A program made the translations under genes and the position numbers. Shown in pieces: positions 7,163 through 9,911 of a DNA stretch of 9,911 bases. How positions within the stretch are numbered: position 1 is the first letter of the stretch; each line of letters opens with the position of its first letter. The notes beneath the pieces are model-generated. The model saw only the letters and a program-made list of their open reading frames with translations. It made no database searches and was not told the DNA's origin. Origin of the DNA: Phototrophicales bacterium (GTDB lineage Bacteria; Chloroflexota; Anaerolineae; Aggregatilineales; Phototrophicaceae); NCBI GenBank assembly GCA_002794515.1, contig PGTJ01000073.1:1-9911 (forward strand), in the 5' to 3' direction.

Positions 7163-7810
7163 ATGAGCGATTCGATCTTATCTTGGCGTGATGGAGCGGG
7201 GTGGCTTATCCTCGCTGGGAGCGCCGATATTCAAACCGATACGCGCACACAAGTCCTCGCCCGCCTTAAGGCGGGTGGGGGTGTTGCCTATTTAGGGCTT
7301 CATGTGGATGATATAGACCCGCTCATGGATGACATGGAAGATTTAGGCGCGCCAACAGGTTATTTTGTCAATATCCTAACCGAAGATGATGATGCAATCG
7401 AGACCCGACTCAAAGAAGCATCGTGCATTGTATTGCCTAATATCACCCCGCTTGAAGATTTTCATTCGGCATTGATAGGGGCGGCGTTGCGTGGTATTGC
7501 CGATTGCTATGAACGGGGTGGGGTGATTTTTGCCGAAGGCGCATCGGCGATGTTGTTTGGCGCATTATTTTTAGATAGCACCAATACCCCACAAGCGGGC
7601 TTGGATTGGGTGCAGGATGTGTTTGTATTGCCCGATGTGACCAGCATCAGCGAGTCGCAAATCGCCCGTCAGTTATTATCGGCTGGCAAGGTGCGCTTGG
7701 CTCTAGGCATTGGGCAGGGGTCTGGTCTTGCACTCGGTCGGGATAACCAACTTGTGCCGATTGGTGCGCGACAGGTGACGATTGTTTTAGGAAATGCTCC
7801 TCATCTATAA
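7163..7810 (+). CDS. Cyanophycinase / peptidase S51-like protein with degenerate active site
   Basis: I do not recognise this 215-residue protein with certainty. Its layout resembles the class I glutamine amidotransferase-like fold of peptidase S51 and cyanophycinase. It has an amino-terminal strand GWLILAGSADI, a middle segment EASCIVLPNITP where the family has GG[DN]Q, then GGVIFAEGASAMLFG (119-133) where the nucleophile elbow GTSAGA is expected, and LALGIGQGSGLALG (179-192) resembling the family's GIDENTAL strand. The candidate nucleophile is Ser128, but the downstream His-containing DQHF segment reads LPDV (156-159), and the first Gly-rich turn is AGSA. The protein may therefore be inactive or work differently. 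No signal peptide or membrane segment is seen. The ATG lies 4 bases after the M20 stop with only a weak ribosome binding site, suggesting translation by ribosomes arriving from the M20 gene. Confidence 0.6.
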   Translation: MSDSILSWRDGAGWLILAGSADIQTDTRTQVLARLKAGGGVAYLGLHVDDIDPLMDDMEDLGAPTGYFVNILTEDDDAIETRLKEASCIVLPNITPLEDFHSALIGAALRGIADCYERGGVIFAEGASAMLFGALFLDSTNTPQAGLDWVQDVFVLPDVTSISESQIARQLLSAGKVRLALGIGQGSGLALGRDNQLVPIGARQVTIVLGNAPHL

Positions 7811-7880
7811 GCCGATAGTAGAAATTTTACGCCTAAACCGCTAAACTAAAACAGTAATGGCGCATATATAAAGGATATTC
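7811..7880 (+). other. 70-base gap before purA
   Basis: The gap is A+T-rich and holds no terminator hairpin I can see. AAAGGA at 7870-7875 is the purA ribosome binding site. TATATA at 7865-7870 resembles a -10, but it overlaps that site and has no -35, so I do not call a promoter. The gap is the only sizeable break in the rightward gene run. Confidence 0.4.
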
Positions 7881-9182
7881 ATGATTATGCCAGCGACAAT
7901 CATTATTGGAGCGCAATGGGGCGATGAAGGCAAAGGTCGTGCGGTCGATTGGTTAGCCGCCCGTGCCGATGTGGTGGCGCGTTATGGTGGTGGTGATAAC
8001 GCAGGTCATACCGTGTATGTCGGCGATAAGGTATATAAATTACACCTCATGCCGTCAGGCATTTTGCGCCCTCAAGCCGCCTGTATCTTAGGCAATGGCA
8101 TGGTGGTCAACCCGGTCAATTTGCTCAAAGAATTAGATGAATTACACGCGCTCGGTGTAGATGTATCACCAGAACGGGTGAAAATTAGCACCAAAGCTCA
8201 TATTATCACACCTGCCCATCGGGCGTTGGATATTGCCAGCGAGAAGGCGTTGGGCAATAAAGCTATTGGCACAACCTTACGGGGCATCGGTCCGGCTTAT
8301 CTCGATAAAACGGGACGGCGTGGCATCCGCATGGGCGAGATGTTATCGATTGAAGATTTTGCCGAAGCCATCAAAAAATCCATCGAAACGGCAAATCATG
8401 TCTTGCTCAAGCATGATGAACCGTTATTGAATGTGCAAGAAATCACCGAAGAATATGTGAATGCCGCGCAAAAATTGCGCCCGTATATCGTGGATACCAC
8501 CCATTATATCAATCAACGTTTGCGTGAAGGGGCGCATATTTTATGTGAAGGCGCACAAGGCACATTGCTAGATGTTGATCATGGCAGTTATCCCTTCGTG
8601 ACCAGTTCAAATCCCTCTACAGGCGGGGCGCTCATCGGCTTGGGCTTCGGTCCGAAGTATGTCGGGGATGTGTTTGGTGTGACCAAAGCCTATTGTACTC
8701 GTGTCGGTGCGGGTCCGATGCCCACCGAACTCTTTGGGGATATTGCCAATCGCTTACGCGGTACAGGCGAAAATTTTTGGGATGAATATGGCACAACCAC
8801 AGGCAGACCGCGCCGTTGTGGCTGGCTCGATTTGGTCTTGTTGCGCTATTCTGCCGATATAAATGGGCTGACATCGCTGGTCATCACCAAATTGGACATT
8901 CTCAGTGGGTTTGATGAATTGAACATCGCCATCGCTTATGATGTTGATGGTGTTCGCATGGATTATCCACCCAGCACCATCCCCGAATTAGAGCGTGCCA
9001 AACCTATTTATGAGACATTGCCCGGTTGGCATGACGATATTAGCCATGTCCGCCGATATGATGACTTGCCCACCAATGCCAAACAGTATCTGCAACGCAT
9101 CAGCGAATGGTGTGATTTGCCCATTTCGATGATTAGTGTTGGTCCAGAACGTGATCAATTGATTGTCATGGATGAGAAATGA
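7881..9182 (+). CDS. purA: Adenylosuccinate synthetase
   Basis: PurA joins aspartate to IMP using GTP, giving adenylosuccinate, the first step from IMP to AMP; it is a cytosolic homodimer. The length of 433 residues is typical. GAQWGDEGKGR at 10-20 holds the catalytic Asp15 and the P-loop Lys18; the usual GKGK is GKGR here. GGGDNAGHT at 36-44 gives the catalytic His43. GTTLRGIGPAY with DKTGRR at 130-147 fits the GI[GR]PxYxxKxxR signature. CEGAQGTLLDVDHGSYPFVTSSN covers 222-244, TTTGRPRRCGW at 305-315 is the aspartate/IMP loop, and TKLDILSG at 336-343 is the guanine-binding TKLD. The ATG at 7881 follows AAAGGA at 5 bases; a second ATG lies at residue 3. The next gene begins within or just after the purA stop. 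Aspartate is consumed here and also by the aspartokinase encoded upstream, but the genes are on opposite strands. Confidence 0.97.
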   Translation: MIMPATIIIGAQWGDEGKGRAVDWLAARADVVARYGGGDNAGHTVYVGDKVYKLHLMPSGILRPQAACILGNGMVVNPVNLLKELDELHALGVDVSPERVKISTKAHIITPAHRALDIASEKALGNKAIGTTLRGIGPAYLDKTGRRGIRMGEMLSIEDFAEAIKKSIETANHVLLKHDEPLLNVQEITEEYVNAAQKLRPYIVDTTHYINQRLREGAHILCEGAQGTLLDVDHGSYPFVTSSNPSTGGALIGLGFGPKYVGDVFGVTKAYCTRVGAGPMPTELFGDIANRLRGTGENFWDEYGTTTGRPRRCGWLDLVLLRYSADINGLTSLVITKLDILSGFDELNIAIAYDVDGVRMDYPPSTIPELERAKPIYETLPGWHDDISHVRRYDDLPTNAKQYLQRISEWCDLPISMISVGPERDQLIVMDEK

Positions 9183-9183
9183 T

Positions 9184-9911
9184 ATGGACGATTGGGCTGG
9201 TGATGACCTCAGTATCGAATTAGAAGAAGGCATAACCCTTCGGCGTGTGGTCTCGCTTGTGCCAAGCCTCACCGAGTCGTTATTCGATTTGAATTTGGGC
9301 GATAGGTTGGTGGGCAGGACAGAATATTGCATTTATCCCGCCGATAAAGTTGGCGCTATTCCCACGTTTGGCGGGACGAAAAATCCAGATATTGCGGGCA
9401 TTATCGCCCTAAAGCCCGATTTAGTCTTGATGAATCGAGAAGAAAATCGCCTCGAAGATGCCCGTGCCTTATATCAAGCGGGCATACGGGTATGGGCGAC
9501 ACATCCCAAAACAGTCGCCAATGTGTTCACACTCCTCTGGAATATCATGGATGTGTTCCATGAGACCAGCATGGTGGCGCGTGTCCGTTTGATTGAATAT
9601 AGCTACGATTGGGTCTCTGGCATCAGCCAAGCCAAAGATGACGCGGGCGAAGTTTGCAAAGTTTTCGTCCCCATCTGGAAAGACCCGTGGATGACCTTCA
9701 ATGCCGATACCTATATGCACGATTTATTACGTGTATGTGGTGGCACGAATGTATTCGCAGAACGCCAACGGTTATATCCGCTCAAAGCCGATTTGGGACA
9801 ATCTGCACCCTATGCCCCTGATGACCCGCGCATACAAGGGCGCGATACGCGCTATCCGCGCATCACGCTGGATGAAATTGTTGCCTCGCAACCCGATGTG
9901 GTGCTATTACC
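9184..9911 (+). CDS. BtuF-like (helical-backbone) substrate-binding protein without signal peptide, 3' end outside window
   Basis: The frame is open to the window edge, giving 242 residues plus two bases. The fold is the Peripla_BP_2 / BtuF type that binds cobalamin, haem or iron-siderophores for ABC importers. Visible blocks are RVVSLVPSLTESLFDLNLGDRLVGRTEYC (about 21-49), the linker-type FGGTKNPDIAGIIALKPDLVLMN (62-84), VWATHPKTV (103-111), PIWKDPWMTFNADTYMHDLLRVCGGTNVF (about 163-191), and YPRITLDEIVASQPDVVLL (224-242). The amino end is acidic and shows no hydrophobic signal peptide or lipobox cysteine, so it looks cytosolic, unlike true transport receptors. Whether it is a transporter part cannot be judged without the downstream genes. 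The ATG at 9184 lies 1 base after the purA stop; another in-frame ATG at 9172 would overlap purA. The ribosome binding site is weak for both. Confidence 0.82.
   Translation, partial: MDDWAGDDLSIELEEGITLRRVVSLVPSLTESLFDLNLGDRLVGRTEYCIYPADKVGAIPTFGGTKNPDIAGIIALKPDLVLMNREENRLEDARALYQAGIRVWATHPKTVANVFTLLWNIMDVFHETSMVARVRLIEYSYDWVSGISQAKDDAGEVCKVFVPIWKDPWMTFNADTYMHDLLRVCGGTNVFAERQRLYPLKADLGQSAPYAPDDPRIQGRDTRYPRITLDEIVASQPDVVLL

Noticed and set aside
8988..9332. Minus-strand open frame of 114 codons at the purA end
   Set aside because: It is antisense to the purA C-terminus and to the start of the BtuF-like gene, both of which have clear family blocks.
1..9911. Mobile elements, CRISPR, tRNA or rRNA
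   Set aside because: Coding genes fill almost the whole window and no gap contains repeats or cloverleaf-like structure.

Overview
This window is an ordinary-looking stretch of bacterial housekeeping genes. It is densely packed and roughly half G+C by eye. I see no rRNA, tRNA, CRISPR array, insertion sequence or phage gene. The combination of an alpha-type (Bacillus-like) glutamine synthetase, a monofunctional aspartokinase, a RicT/PSP1 protein, a LmbE-type deacetylase and a signal-less BtuF-like protein fits a non-proteobacterial lineage. Chloroflexota is my best guess from the style of the proteins, but that is inference and nothing in the window proves it. No gap between genes exceeds 300 bases.

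Left part (1-2580, + strand): the 3' end of aroB overlaps aroQ by the classic ATGA, so two consecutive shikimate-pathway relatives (steps 2 and 3) are translated together. A 163-base leader follows, holding a perfect 6-bp-stem hairpin, and then glnA (glutamine synthetase). glnA runs tail to tail into an aspartokinase gene on the other strand, and the two stop codons overlap by 7 bases.

Middle (2574-4147, - strand and divergent gap): the aspartokinase is transcribed away from a 152-base divergent intergenic region. That gap carries a perfect 12-bp palindrome, and a second, shorter inverted repeat lies over a candidate aspartokinase -10 box.

Right part (4148-9911, all + strand): a RicT-like PSP1 protein with an unusual Cys/His and lysine-rich C-terminal extension overlaps a LmbE/PIG-L deacetylase (ATGA). 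Next come an M20D amidohydrolase and a protein resembling cyanophycinase/peptidase S51 that has lost most of the family's active-site motifs. After a 70-base gap come purA (adenylosuccinate synthetase) and, 1 base after its stop, a BtuF-like periplasmic-binding-fold protein with no signal peptide that runs off the window. The four genes 4148-7810 look like one transcription unit, and three of them in a row are C-N bond hydrolases or relatives.

Together the genes cover aromatic amino acid precursors, nitrogen assimilation, aspartate-family amino acids and AMP synthesis. The less certain genes are the LmbE/M20/S51-like trio and the final binding protein. I found no clear new system; the most interesting points are the degenerate S51-like protein and the RicT extension.
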